Part shown: piece after piece, positions 33,436-44,600 of the stretch
How positions within the stretch are numbered: the stretch's first letter is position 1
Layout of the letters: each line of letters begins with the position of its first letter
Assembly (NCBI RefSeq): GCF_900108955.1
Contig: NZ_FNYA01000002.1
Coordinates: forward strand, 310,001-374,000
Length of the DNA stretch: 64,000 bases
Source: Flavobacterium terrigena
GTDB lineage: Bacteria; Bacteroidota; Bacteroidia; Flavobacteriales; Flavobacteriaceae
Reading direction: 5' to 3'
The notes under the pieces: generated by a model
What the model was told of the DNA's origin: nothing
The model's input: only the letters and a program-made list of their open reading frames with translations
Databases searched by the model: none
Translations under genes and position numbers: made by a program

Positions 33436-36099
33436 TTATTTAATTTTAATACCTATTTTTTCTAATTCTATTTCAAATTTCCAAGTTTCTAACTCTTTCA
33501 AAGTTACATCACCTAATCTTGGATTAAAATCTTTTCTAATTTGATTAATATTTTCTAAATCACTTAATAAATCTTCTCTTTTCCAATTTTTGGTTTTAAG
33601 TAACCTATTCAATACATATTGCTCATGTATATAAGTAGGAATTTCTCCCCAATATTTCATGTAGTTAGGCGTTTTATTTTTTAAATACATGTACATTTCT
33701 ACATGAAACAGTTCGTGTTGGATAGTGTATCTTGTAAAACTAATATCTCTAATTTTTCCTAAATCATCAAACACTCTACCTGCAAACATATAAATTTGTG
33801 GGCCTTCACCTTTTAAACCTTTGTATAAAGGTATTCCAAATTCACCTGATGTTGGTTTAAAAAATCCATAACCACCACCTTTTTGCCATTGTTCAAAAAG
33901 TTTTTGATATTTTTCATTATTTCGATCGATTAAATTAATATCGAAATTTTTCAATCCCGTACTTTCTCTAACTTGCTTTACAAGGCTTTTAATGTAACTT
34001 TCTGAGATATCATCATTGTTATTAATAATAAAGTTACCTAATCTTCTTTCAACTTCAGCCACCTCACCTAAATGTCTTACCACCTCATCAGCATCTGCTT
34101 TAGTGAGTTTTCCTTCTTCTAGTAATTCATCTAAATATGTTTGGAGTTTTGCAAACTCTTCTTCATTGGCTACAATTTTTGTTGCAGTTCTTTTAAGTCC
34201 GTTTCTTAATGCATTTGTTAACTCGCCACTCAAAGATAACAATTCTAACCAAAATAAATATTCTAAAATTAAAGCACCAAATGCCGTGTCTTTCACACCT
34301 GTTAGCTTAAACAAAGCACTTACAGTTCCACTTGTTATTTCTACTGCTGCTGCAGTACCAGTAACTACTTTCCTTAGCTTACCTGCGCCAGAAACAACTT
34401 TACTTAAATATCTAAATTTAGCTAAATTACCAACTCCAGAAAATGTTGTAATTACGTCCAAAGCATATTCTGTTCCAGTAATAATATTGCTCCAAAACAC
34501 TTTTTCTTCGTTAGCAAAAAGTAAAAATGCAGGAACAATGTTGTTTAGCTTTAAAGGAGCATCTTTAGAACTTATATTTTTTAAAAAAACTGGTTGAAAA
34601 GGATGATAAATAAAACTTTCTGTAACTTCTTCTAATCTTTGTCCTTCCTTAATATCAGAAGTTACATAATCATATTCCCCAGTTCCAATCTTAACATTAA
34701 GCTTGCTGTTTAAATAATTAATTTCAGCATTTGTGAAATAAAACCCAACAGTTTTTTCCGATTCGTATGGTAAAAATAATGGACCATCATATTTATCATA
34801 AATCTCATTATCAAAGTTTATGTAATTAGTTTTTAACCAAATATTGTTAAGTATTTCACAGAAGCTATTATAATTTTCTCCATCAATTGCATTAATTAGG
34901 AAACGTAAAATAGGCTCTTTCTTTCTATCTAATAAAAATTTATTTAAAAACGATTGATAATCTTGTAACGTTACTAACGATTTTTCAATAGTTTGCAATA
35001 AAAATATGAAGGCATCTTCAATCTTTGTGTCTTGAAAATTATATAATTGTCCATCTTGTATAATCCAATCGAAAAAGGCATATAATATATTTTTAGTAAG
35101 TATATTTTGTTGTAAGAACTGCTCTGGCAAACAATACATCAAAGATAACCCATCCCTTTTTTTATCAAAATCCTTGCTTTTTAAGTTTGTTTCAATTTTC
35201 CCTACAAATAGTTCTTTGTATTGCTCTAATAATTGGTTTATAGATTCGTTACCATAATCACCAGTTAAATCAAATTCGTAATAATTAAAAATTGATTCGT
35301 TTAAAAATTGCATTATGGCTTCGGCAACTTTAAATTCTATTTGTAATGCAATTTCTGGTTGTTCATTTACATTTCTATCTTTAACAGATTGTTTGTAATA
35401 GTATGTTAATTTATAATTTGAATTATATGTAATCTTTGGTACTAATACAATATTACCTTTACGTTTTCCTTTTTGTGTTATTTTAATTTTCTTGTCAGAC
35501 TTGAAAATTTTATACAAAATACTCAACAAAGAAACAGAAACTGGAAGCAACGTATTAAAGCTTGAAAATAAATTATAAGAATTGTTTATTAGACTTTCAA
35601 AATCAAATTCATAGTTTTCATTATGTTGTATAGCAAGTTCATCTGGATCAAATTTTGTTGTAAAATCTTGGATAAGTGACGTTCCTATCGGCTCTCCTGA
35701 AGTACTATATAATGTATTAGTTTGGTTGTTGAAATAAAAAATTTCACCGTTATTTTTAGTGTATATTTTTAATTGTAGTACTTCTTGCACTGTTAACCAT
35801 TGTGGTTCTTGAATAAAAACATTATACCATCTTAACTGATTGTCAATTTCAGTTTTTACAAAATAACTGTATGTGTTGTTATTCTTTAATATGTAAATAA
35901 AATTAGCTTCTTGAAAATAGGTGTCATAATTACTTTCCCAATGAATATTATTTAGTTGCTCTTTAGTTATTGATAATGATGTGTCATTTGTATCGCCATC
36001 AATAAGAATTATACTTAATTCTTTGGCTTTCTCATTTTCTGCCTCAGTAAATTGATGGAATTTTAAGAAGTAAAGCAATTCTTTTATTTCGTTGTCCAT
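33436..36099 (-). CDS. Polymorphic toxin with C-terminal zincin metallopeptidase domain (887 aa)
   Basis: The C-terminal 150 residues carry a zincin HExxH motif in IQHELFHVEMYMYL and look like the Tox-MPTase4 class of metallopeptidase toxin domains. Before it a hydrophobic Gly/Ala-rich stretch (residues about 540-620, SKVVSGAGKLRKVVTGTAAAV) resembles the pretoxin segments of polymorphic toxins. The N-terminal 500 residues are of unknown fold. There is no signal peptide, so export must rely on another route. A small gene follows after 2 bp, as expected for its immunity protein. The large paralog at 36173 lies directly upstream, separated by a strong hairpin. Confidence 0.72.
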   Translation of the reverse strand: MDNEIKELLYFLKFHQFTEAENEKAKELSIILIDGDTNDTSLSITKEQLNNIHWESNYDTYFQEANFIYILKNNNTYSYFVKTEIDNQLRWYNVFIQEPQWLTVQEVLQLKIYTKNNGEIFYFNNQTNTLYSTSGEPIGTSLIQDFTTKFDPDELAIQHNENYEFDFESLINNSYNLFSSFNTLLPVSVSLLSILYKIFKSDKKIKITQKGKRKGNIVLVPKITYNSNYKLTYYYKQSVKDRNVNEQPEIALQIEFKVAEAIMQFLNESIFNYYEFDLTGDYGNESINQLLEQYKELFVGKIETNLKSKDFDKKRDGLSLMYCLPEQFLQQNILTKNILYAFFDWIIQDGQLYNFQDTKIEDAFIFLLQTIEKSLVTLQDYQSFLNKFLLDRKKEPILRFLINAIDGENYNSFCEILNNIWLKTNYINFDNEIYDKYDGPLFLPYESEKTVGFYFTNAEINYLNSKLNVKIGTGEYDYVTSDIKEGQRLEEVTESFIYHPFQPVFLKNISSKDAPLKLNNIVPAFLLFANEEKVFWSNIITGTEYALDVITTFSGVGNLAKFRYLSKVVSGAGKLRKVVTGTAAAVEITSGTVSALFKLTGVKDTAFGALILEYLFWLELLSLSGELTNALRNGLKRTATKIVANEEEFAKLQTYLDELLEEGKLTKADADEVVRHLGEVAEVERRLGNFIINNNDDISESYIKSLVKQVRESTGLKNFDINLIDRNNEKYQKLFEQWQKGGGYGFFKPTSGEFGIPLYKGLKGEGPQIYMFAGRVFDDLGKIRDISFTRYTIQHELFHVEMYMYLKNKTPNYMKYWGEIPTYIHEQYVLNRLLKTKNWKREDLLSDLENINQIRKDFNPRLGDVTLKELETWKFEIELEKIGIKIK

Positions 36100-36118
36100 T
36101 TTATAGAAATTTATTAAA

Positions 36119-36149
36119 ACTGCCTCTTATAAGAGGCAGTTTTTTTTTT
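36119..36149. terminator. Palindromic terminator upstream of the toxin gene
   Basis: ACTGCCTCTTATAAGAGGCAGT (36119-36140) is a perfect 11-bp palindrome followed by a T-run to 36149 on the plus strand. The minus-strand reading has TTTTAATAAATTT after it. It lies between the stop of the large paralog (36173) and the start of the toxin gene (36099), so minus-strand readthrough into the toxin gene should be limited. Confidence 0.75.
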
Positions 36150-36172
36150 AATAATTAGTTGCTTTTAATTTG

Positions 36173-39100
36173 CTAGACACCATGGACCTCAAGATTTACC
36201 TCAAGAGTTTGATTTTCTTCAAGTTCTAAAGTAATTGCTTTAGCTCCATCAATAATTTCATATTGATCACTTCGCAAATTATTATCAGCATCTAATAAAA
36301 GTTCATAATTACCCGGCTCTAAATTTAAAAGTTCATACTTTCCAGTACTATCTTTATAATCAATTGCTTTAATTTCACCATTAAATTGTTTAAGAACTAT
36401 TTTACAAGGAACATTATCTGCACCAAGAATTCTTCCAACAATACTTGCTGATTTTTCTACAGAAGCACCACCTAATTGTGAATTTGAAATATTGAAATTT
36501 TCTGGACGTGGCACATCATCTGGGTTTTCAAAATCTGAATAATCTTCATTTTCAGGTAATGCTTTTTCTACTTCTAAACCAATAGATTGAGCTTGCAAAA
36601 TTGTTAAGGAAGTTGGCACAATATTCCACCAAGCTTTACCATCTTTTGTTGCTTTAGTATTTCTTAGTTCGTCTGCAATTGACACAAATAATTCATTGTC
36701 AATTATTGGTACTTCTCCTCCGTTCCAAATTTGTCCGGTTTGCATATAATAATTTACTGCAGCTTCAAATCCTGGACGAACTGTTACTACAACTCTAGCC
36801 ATTCCGCTTTGCATAAAGCTTCTGAATAACGGGTCATTAGTTTCATTATATTGATAAGTACTTGCCCAGTCACTTCTGTTACCCCAATAAAATGGATAAA
36901 AATGATAAGACATAATGTCCCATTCAAATGCTTGCTCAATAAATTTTACGAAAGCAGCATATTCATCTAAACTCTTATTAACGTTTACCTCATAAGCCCC
37001 AAAACTACCTCCTCTAGTTAAGTCATTTTTCCCATATGTATTTTTAGCCGTTGGAGATTGGTCAATAATATAAGAAATACAATTTTTACGTAATACCATG
37101 TTTTCTATTTGACGATAAAATCCAGGGTTAGTACCTTTAATTTGTACTGCTTTCGCATTTTCCTCTGCAACTTTTTGGTTATAGTCAGTAAGCGCATCTT
37201 CATAGGCATCAATTATAGCTTTAAAAGTTTTTTGCTGCCATTTTTGTTTTGTTTCAGATGACAAACGACATACTAACTCTACTGAAGCAATAGATGAATG
37301 TAATGCCGTTGCATAGTATGAAATTGGGAATTTTTTTGTGTAGTTTAAAGCAGGGTACGAAACCGTATTTGGATTTGGGCCATGAGCATATTTACTATTA
37401 GAACCTCCTAATACCGCATGAACTCCAACACCATAACCATTCCCAGGTCCATATGTAAGAGATAATGCTAAGTGGAACTTAACGCTAAATGATGAATAAC
37501 CGTCAGGTATTTCTATATCATCTGTTTTAGATTCTGTAAAAGCTTCTCTTGTGTTTTTGTTTTGAGAAAAAGACTTACCAATTACAATTTCATTATCAGG
37601 CAATGTCTCAAATTCTACATTAAATTTACTTGTCCAATATTTTAATTTCACATCATCTAATTGTGAAAAATCTTCTAATTTATAATTTGTTACTTTTCTT
37701 GGGTCTTCAGGCTTAATTAATAAGTTGTTTTGGTTTGCCATTGCTACCATACCCAAAGTATGCAATTTGGCAGGTTGTGGAATCATAAATTCATACATTA
37801 ATCTTTTACCATAATTGTAAATTTGATTTTTGTATAATTTGTCTACCCATCGATATACTCCAACTACATGTTTGTCTCCTTTAGTATTGTCAAAACCATG
37901 CTTATTGGTTTCTTCAAATTCTTCAATTATTTTTTCAATACGCTCTTGCTTTACCTTTGTAACAACTCTTTCAAGGGCTCTTTCTGTAATTTCTTTTGCT
38001 TGAGTTACAGCTTGAAGTGTACTTTCCTCTTTTGAATTATGTGTGGCAAAATTTGCACCAGCATCAAGTTTCAACGATGTACCTGTTGGCTGATAAGAAA
38101 CATTTGCATATCCGCTTAAATCTTTAGTTTGTTGTAAAACTTTTGCTATTTCCGATTGCATTTCAAATCGTGAAGTAGAAGTAGTGTCGGTCAATTGTTC
38201 ATGCTCGCTTTCAGTAGAGCTGGTTTCAGTAATTTCACTTCTTCTTAATCTACGAGTTGCTTTCTCTCGATATTCTTTAGCCATTACGTTTTCAATATGT
38301 GCTACTTCTCCTTCAATATATGACTGAACGGTTTGTTCTACCTTTTTGTAGTCAGCAATACCAATTTGTTTCATACCAAAACCTGATGGAATAAACGGTT
38401 TTTCTGGGTTTATAGTCGTATTGTTTGGAATTTCATCATCCACATATTCTGGCAAACATTCACCAATTAAAAATCCCGAAAAAGATTGATGTAAATTAAA
38501 TGCTTCTATACTGAACGTCTTTTTACAACCATTTGTAAAAGTAATTTCTCCATTAATTTCTTCAATATTTGGTTCATCTGCTAAAACTGCTCCTCCTAAA
38601 GATATATTTCTTAAGGTGATAAGATCGTTTGTACGTGTTTTTGTAAAAGTAAAATTACTCACGCTATTAATAGTTTTAACTATATTATAAGTTATTGCAA
38701 GTACATCCCAAGTAGAATTAGGCACTTTTAATAATATATCAGCATTATAAACTCCAGTCGGTAATCTTCTTGGGGCTAAATGATATTGAAAATCTTGCAA
38801 TAATGTAGTGTTATCCACAGGTATTAATATGCCTCCAACACTAACAACTATATCATTTCCAGAATCTAAATTCCCAATAATTATATCATTTCCTGTACCA
38901 ATAGAATCATCAATTAACACATGTAAATCATCAAAAGAATCATAAAACCCTATACCTGAATCGTCTGCAATTTTTGCATTTTCATTTGTTTCATTTGAAG
39001 TCAATAATGACAAGTAAGTAAATGATTCTTCAGATAGATTAGTTCTTAAATATGCAGCATCAATTGGTTTTGGATGTGTAAATTCAAATTCTGGCAATAT

Positions 39101-39985
39101 AGGTTCCGTTATTTTTGGAGGCTGATTACATGGGTCCTCTGAATTATAAGGTTGTTCATTATTTCTAACACTACACCAATCTTGTTTTGCTGCATCTAAA
39201 TCGGCATTATATTGTTGTAATATTGGATCAATTGTTAGTTTATAATCTTTCTGAGCTGCTTCATATGCCACCGAGTATTCTTTACTATGTGTTAACTCAA
39301 CTCTTTTTAATTCTTTTTTTAGTTTTAATAATCCAGTATTTTGTTCCTCTGCGTTTGCAATAACTTGTTGTTTTTGTAATTGTAATGGTGGAACTGGCAT
39401 TACTATTACTGGAGGACTTGTTTCACCTCCACCTGAGTTTACCTCTACATCAATACCGTCAGTAAAAAGTAATTTTGGCAATACTATTTTTGATAAAAGT
39501 ATTTGCTTATTTAATTCATTATTATCATAACCTCCTTTATTAATATAATTGTTAGCAATAATCAATTGCATGATAACTTCTTTTATATAAAAGTCTTTTT
39601 GGGTAACTACATGATAAATTAAATTATCCCATAACAACAATTCATCACTAGAGGATAATGCATTTACTTTATCTATTTGGATTAATAAATCCGCTTCACT
39701 ATAATAATTTTTATTTTTAGCTACCCAAATAGAAAAATTATACAAATTTGCGTTAAGCTCTTTTATTTCTTCTGCATTTAATGAGTCAAATCCAATAGCC
39801 GCAGTTTTTAATTTTTGCCATTTTACTGCGGTAGTATCTTCAGAAGTTATATTAGCAGCAAAAATAGTTCCATTAGCTTCTTCTGGGCAATAAATAAATT
39901 TGTTATAAAGTTCGTTGTCATTCGTTAATTCAGGTGCTCTGAATGATGTGAATCTAAAGAGTGTGTTTTTAATTTCTGCTGGCAT
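36173..39985 (-). CDS. Large conserved protein, copy 1 (1270 aa), candidate toxin-associated carrier
   Basis: I do not recognise a named family. It is a clear paralog of the protein at 57372. Shared features are the start LFRF.S.R.P.L, WDNLIY....FYIKE near residue 130, a coiled-coil part rich in Glu/Thr (about 560-650), GVYRWVDK..KNQI.NYGKR then FMIP.PAKLH, and a C-terminal FEW.IM.Y.FYP.YW core. Only this copy ends in about 90 residues of carboxypeptidase-regulatory/CnaB-like beta-sandwich (SIVGRILGADNVPCKIVL). There is no signal peptide. The TACGT motif with -7 box lies upstream. A zincin toxin gene follows downstream. It may be a structural or delivery protein; this is inference. Confidence 0.7.
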   Translation of the reverse strand: MPAEIKNTLFRFTSFRAPELTNDNELYNKFIYCPEEANGTIFAANITSEDTTAVKWQKLKTAAIGFDSLNAEEIKELNANLYNFSIWVAKNKNYYSEADLLIQIDKVNALSSSDELLLWDNLIYHVVTQKDFYIKEVIMQLIIANNYINKGGYDNNELNKQILLSKIVLPKLLFTDGIDVEVNSGGGETSPPVIVMPVPPLQLQKQQVIANAEEQNTGLLKLKKELKRVELTHSKEYSVAYEAAQKDYKLTIDPILQQYNADLDAAKQDWCSVRNNEQPYNSEDPCNQPPKITEPILPEFEFTHPKPIDAAYLRTNLSEESFTYLSLLTSNETNENAKIADDSGIGFYDSFDDLHVLIDDSIGTGNDIIIGNLDSGNDIVVSVGGILIPVDNTTLLQDFQYHLAPRRLPTGVYNADILLKVPNSTWDVLAITYNIVKTINSVSNFTFTKTRTNDLITLRNISLGGAVLADEPNIEEINGEITFTNGCKKTFSIEAFNLHQSFSGFLIGECLPEYVDDEIPNNTTINPEKPFIPSGFGMKQIGIADYKKVEQTVQSYIEGEVAHIENVMAKEYREKATRRLRRSEITETSSTESEHEQLTDTTSTSRFEMQSEIAKVLQQTKDLSGYANVSYQPTGTSLKLDAGANFATHNSKEESTLQAVTQAKEITERALERVVTKVKQERIEKIIEEFEETNKHGFDNTKGDKHVVGVYRWVDKLYKNQIYNYGKRLMYEFMIPQPAKLHTLGMVAMANQNNLLIKPEDPRKVTNYKLEDFSQLDDVKLKYWTSKFNVEFETLPDNEIVIGKSFSQNKNTREAFTESKTDDIEIPDGYSSFSVKFHLALSLTYGPGNGYGVGVHAVLGGSNSKYAHGPNPNTVSYPALNYTKKFPISYYATALHSSIASVELVCRLSSETKQKWQQKTFKAIIDAYEDALTDYNQKVAEENAKAVQIKGTNPGFYRQIENMVLRKNCISYIIDQSPTAKNTYGKNDLTRGGSFGAYEVNVNKSLDEYAAFVKFIEQAFEWDIMSYHFYPFYWGNRSDWASTYQYNETNDPLFRSFMQSGMARVVVTVRPGFEAAVNYYMQTGQIWNGGEVPIIDNELFVSIADELRNTKATKDGKAWWNIVPTSLTILQAQSIGLEVEKALPENEDYSDFENPDDVPRPENFNISNSQLGGASVEKSASIVGRILGADNVPCKIVLKQFNGEIKAIDYKDSTGKYELLNLEPGNYELLLDADNNLRSDQYEIIDGAKAITLELEENQTLEVNLEVHGV

Positions 39986-40022
39986 AATTTTATGGGTTAG
40001 TTAAATGATTTAATAAAAAAAT

Positions 40023-40069
40023 TAAACTTAAAAATTGTAATCAAACGAAACAATACGTATTTATACTTA
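40023..40069 (-). promoter_or_regulatory. TACGT-motif promoter of the large protein copy 1
   Basis: TACGTATTTATACTTA (40054-40069, minus-strand operon) matches the family motif at 14 of 16. The minus-strand -7 box TAAGTTTA (40023-40030) follows after exactly 23 nt. It starts 38 bp upstream of the gene at 36173-39985. See the shared spacing in the other four copies of this promoter. Confidence 0.7.
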
Positions 40070-40139
40070 ATTTGTTATGTGTTTTTCAAATCAAATTTGT
40101 AAAAAATTAAAAAAAGAAATTATATACAAGATGTTTTTA

Positions 40140-41612
40140 TCAATATTGGTTGAACTTGGTAGTCAAAAATTTTCTTGGATTTTCATTAGCTATTAGTTGA
40201 AATAAAGTATCTCCAAGATAACCTCTCAAATTAAGGTGCAAATCTTTTTCAGTATCTTTCTGACTAACAACATAATAATCGGAGCCAAAAAGAACTTTAT
40301 TTTTAACTTTATCATCTTCAAGAATAAATTTTAGCAAAGGAAATAAACTCTCATCATGAAGTATAAAACTAATATCAGCATAAACATTCTCATACTCAAT
40401 CATTAAATCATAAATTACAGATAACCAACTAGCATCCCACCAAATTGTTCTAGGATTACCATGATTCAAAGTGTTTTTCCTTTTACTATAATCTGTTTTA
40501 CTATCATGCGAAATATTTTTATTGTAATTATTCCAACAATCATTAAGATACTTCTTCCATTCATCCTCTCCACCAAAATGTGCCAAACAAATTTTTAATT
40601 TACTTAAATCAATTGCTTTATCAGGAGAATTTCCTAAAAACTCATTTAACAATTCCTTGTTTAATAGACAATGATAATTTAGAGGATGAGTGAAATTAGT
40701 CGAATACTGATACCCTTCCCTTTGTGGTAAAGGTATAGATTCATAAACCCCTTCTTTCTTATGATATTTAAGTACAGGATGTTGATTCCATTCCTGTTGT
40801 TTTTTGCCTCTATAAAAAACAGTTCCTGCAATACAATGAGTAATAATTGGAATTTCATTCTCTTGTGCAAAAAGATACATTTCAATCAAATTCTTATCAA
40901 AAGGATAATAACCTAAAGCAGGATATAGCTTAATACCATCAAATTGTTGAGATTGCAACAAATGTTTAGCATAATTCTCATAATTTTTCTGTTTTGGTGC
41001 ATGTTTAGTTGCTGCAATTCTTCTTGGGTCTAAAAACAAGAAAGGAAGTAAACGCTCTTTTTTACGAATTTTCAAACAACGTAACTCCTCTAGTTGTTGT
41101 AAATAAGGTCTAGTAGGCTGCCCAGCTTCCATATAATCCATATCCATAGAAAGGACAACAAACCGAGTATCTGTATCATAACTTTTTGACAATAAATCAA
41201 AAATTTTAGATTGATCCTGATACAACGAATATCTCCCTAATGTCAAAAACCTATTTACTGTCTCTCTTGTTGATTTACTAAAAATAACTTCTACTCTAAA
41301 AAAATAGATTATAATTTTAAAAAACCAATTAATAAAGAAAAAAATAATTGAAAGTAATAAGTGTAAAATTATAGTCTTTCTAAAAAAATCTTTGATGGTA
41401 TATTTAAGAGAGTTTAATCTATTTTTAAACACTTTAAATTTATGATTACCTCTTGATGTAAAATTTTTATAATACCATTTCACAAAACGCATGGTTATGA
41501 CATGATGCAAACCTAATGGCATCAATCTTTTTCCAAACTTATTTGGCACATGATCTATGGTAAAAATATGAGTGTGAGTATTAAATATTTTATGCTTTTC
41601 CATGTAATTCAC
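40140..41612 (-). CDS. Amidohydrolase-type TIM-barrel protein (490 aa)
   Basis: The start KHKIFNTHTHIFT carries the HxH metal pair of amidohydrolase_2-type enzymes. IPIITHCIAGTVF supplies the later His, and NKVLFGSDYYVV the last Asp. The N-terminal third contains a strong hydrophobic stretch (LHLLLSIIFFFINWFFKIIIYFF, about residues 91-115), unusual for the family, which may put the enzyme at the membrane. The substrate is unknown. Its start overlaps the end of the SMEK-NTPase gene by 23 bp; it is the last gene of the amidase operon. Confidence 0.75.
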   Translation of the reverse strand: MNYMEKHKIFNTHTHIFTIDHVPNKFGKRLMPLGLHHVITMRFVKWYYKNFTSRGNHKFKVFKNRLNSLKYTIKDFFRKTIILHLLLSIIFFFINWFFKIIIYFFRVEVIFSKSTRETVNRFLTLGRYSLYQDQSKIFDLLSKSYDTDTRFVVLSMDMDYMEAGQPTRPYLQQLEELRCLKIRKKERLLPFLFLDPRRIAATKHAPKQKNYENYAKHLLQSQQFDGIKLYPALGYYPFDKNLIEMYLFAQENEIPIITHCIAGTVFYRGKKQQEWNQHPVLKYHKKEGVYESIPLPQREGYQYSTNFTHPLNYHCLLNKELLNEFLGNSPDKAIDLSKLKICLAHFGGEDEWKKYLNDCWNNYNKNISHDSKTDYSKRKNTLNHGNPRTIWWDASWLSVIYDLMIEYENVYADISFILHDESLFPLLKFILEDDKVKNKVLFGSDYYVVSQKDTEKDLHLNLRGYLGDTLFQLIANENPRKFLTTKFNQY

Positions 41613-44600
41613 TCTTTTGAATTTGCTTTATTACTCTGTTTAATTCTAAAAAAGTCAAATTTTGATTTATAAATTTTAAAACTTTCGTCTTTTTTGTAGG
41701 ATCTATAGACACATTGGATTTATCAAACGAAGTTAAGATGGAGTGATTCAACAAAATTGTATTTAACTCATTAATATCTACAGAATGCAAAATATTTTTA
41801 GGTAAATTACTTATGCTAATGTTATCAACCAACCTACCTCCCTTCAAAAAAGTTCTGAAGTACTTTCTTAAAAACCCTAATACATCATCACCACCCGATT
41901 GAGCAAGTTTCAATGCAGCGTATAGAGAATTATCACTTAATGTAATATAATCATCAAAATTATCTTTTGAGGCAGAACACTTTTTTATATCAAAATCACT
42001 ATGTTGTATGTTACTAATCTTACAAGTATTATCAAAAAAAGTGTCTTCATTAAATGAACAATTTAAAAAACCAGAAAAACCTTCAATAACTGAATTTGTC
42101 AAATACATATTTCGAAAGTCGATTTCTATTTTTAAACTTGATGGAATTTCAATTAAATATAAATTATTTATAGAAATAATTGATTCACGATTAAATTCTT
42201 CGTCTGAAAATAATTTTAAAATAATATCTGTTGCAGAATAATCTTTACTTTTAATTTCATTTAAAAAAATAATAATATTACTTATTGCTTTTTGCTTGAT
42301 GTACTCATAACCTTGATTTGGTTTTTTATCATTATATGTTTTGATTTCAATTATCAAATCCTTAAACTTTAATAATAGAATTTCAAAACTATGCTCTGAG
42401 TCTTTAATTTTATTCTTTAGTCCTTCAAACAATAATGAATTGTATTTTAATTCTTTTGAAATTACTGTTATAAAAGTATCTGTCAAATCGAAAGAATTAT
42501 TTGAAATTAATTTTGAATAAAGTACATTATTCTTAAAAAACAGCTTATAAAAATCAAACCTAAAATGATAATTTTTATCTTTTAAATAAAAAAAAGGATT
42601 ATCTCTCAAGCTATTTTTTACACGTTCAGAACTCAAATCAATATTCAATTTTTTTAACAAATAACAAAAATCATCATCATTGAAAATACCATTCTTCTCA
42701 ACAGCTATTAATCCTAATAACCTAACATAATCATCTACATCAATAGTAAAACCGTGATTCTCTTTTTTTGCAATTTCTCTTTTACAAATTTTATAAATTA
42801 AATAATCATTGCTGTTTTTTTTCACTAGTATATTAGAATCAAAACATACTTCAATTTCATCGTAATCAAAATTATTTTCAACAATGTTAGAAATAATTTC
42901 TAATAGAAAAGGAGAATAAATAAATTCTTCACCGTTAATATCCTCGTAAAAATAATCTAACAACTTTATTGAATCATTTAATTTTTTTACATCATTATTA
43001 AAATACTTTTTAAAATATTTCCTTACTAAATCTCTATTGAATTTTAAAAGATTAAAAATTTTATGTTTCTTTTGAAACTCACTATCAGCTAATAACAATT
43101 CATTAATATAAATATCTCTACAATTAATAATTAACTTTCCTTTACCTATTGTTTCCTCAAGAGTTGTAAAATCAGCTAAAAAATCAGCCAAACTAAAATT
43201 GGGTAATGTGGAAATTATTTCGTCAATACCATCAATGATTACAGTTATATTTCCAAATGCAAAGTTGGATTTAAAAGTATTAATATCTAAATTACCAACT
43301 TCAGTATTAGATATTTCAAATACAGTTTGCAAATCAAAACGCCAATTATCTACTCTATCTCTTTGCTTAATTTGTTCAATATAAGATTGAGCATCTAAAA
43401 AAATAACGATATTATTATCGAAATCATTAATAATAACATCATGAATCTTTTGACATACAGTTGTTTTACCATCTCCTCCAGGTCCAATAATAAATGCTAC
43501 AGATGTCTCGTCGTTTTTTAACCATTCAAAAATATCTTCTAATTTCTCAAAATCATTATCAATTTTAAAATATGGTGAAATAAAAACCTCGTTTGTAAAA
43601 AATGAATCCTGTCTAATGTTTTTTAAACTTTCTTCATATAAAAACTCATCCAAAAAATGAACTTCATTGCGATTCTTAAACTTATCTTTAATATATTTTA
43701 AACGTAAATTAGTTGGTTGATTATAATCCTTTGGAACTAAAATTGTTAAGTTTGAAGAATATCCCTTTAAATATTTTTCATCAAATTGCTTTAAAACTTC
43801 ACTTCTCTTGTATTCATGGCTAAATATTAAAAAATTTATCACTGAATTCTTATAAGACAGATTACAAATGCAAAAATACTTTTCATCTTCATTAGTAATT
43901 GCACGAAAACTATGAGCTGGAAATAAAGATTGTAGAACCTTCTTAATAAGCTCAAAATTATACTTGAGTACAGAAACTGGTTTTAAATATTCTTTAATTA
44001 GATGTTCTATTTTATTAAGATTAGTGGAAGTAACTAATCTTGGGGTTTTATAATTCTTATTTGCTATTGAATTAATAAATTCATCAAATAATAAAAGTAA
44101 TGGCCTTAATCCCTTTTCGTCAAAATAGCTGAAAATTTTGGATTTTGGATCTGAACTATCAATAGTGAATTCAATATGCGAATTTGATGCTATTAAAATA
44201 AATTTCTTGAAATTATCTCTTACAATACTTGGATTAAAAATAACAATCGAAGATATAAATTCAGAATTCATCTCAATTAATTTTTGATGCAATTCATTAG
44301 AATCAACTACAACTTTATGCCCCAAATTGATAATAATTTGTGACAAATAACTTGCATTAACAATTTCTTCTTCATCAAATGAGATTCCAATCAAATCTGA
44401 ATTATCGTTAAAATTAACATCTAGAAAAACACTCTCTAACAATTCATTTACTTCATTGATTTTATGATAATTATTTTCATTTGTAAGTAAACGATATACA
44501 TCACTAATTCCAATAAAACCATTTTCAAAATCTAAAATAAATTTATTATTAATGAGTTTTTGCAGCCTTTCTTTTGATTCCTTTTTAATAGTTCCTTTAT

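Noticed and set aside
34016..34597. 193-aa plus-strand reading frame
   Set aside because: It lies wholly opposite the toxin gene and has a low-complexity Ser/Ala/Val-rich sequence typical of an antisense shadow.
36173..39985. Large protein as a secreted carboxypeptidase
   Set aside because: Only the last 90 residues resemble a carboxypeptidase regulatory-like beta-sandwich; no peptidase motif or signal peptide is present.
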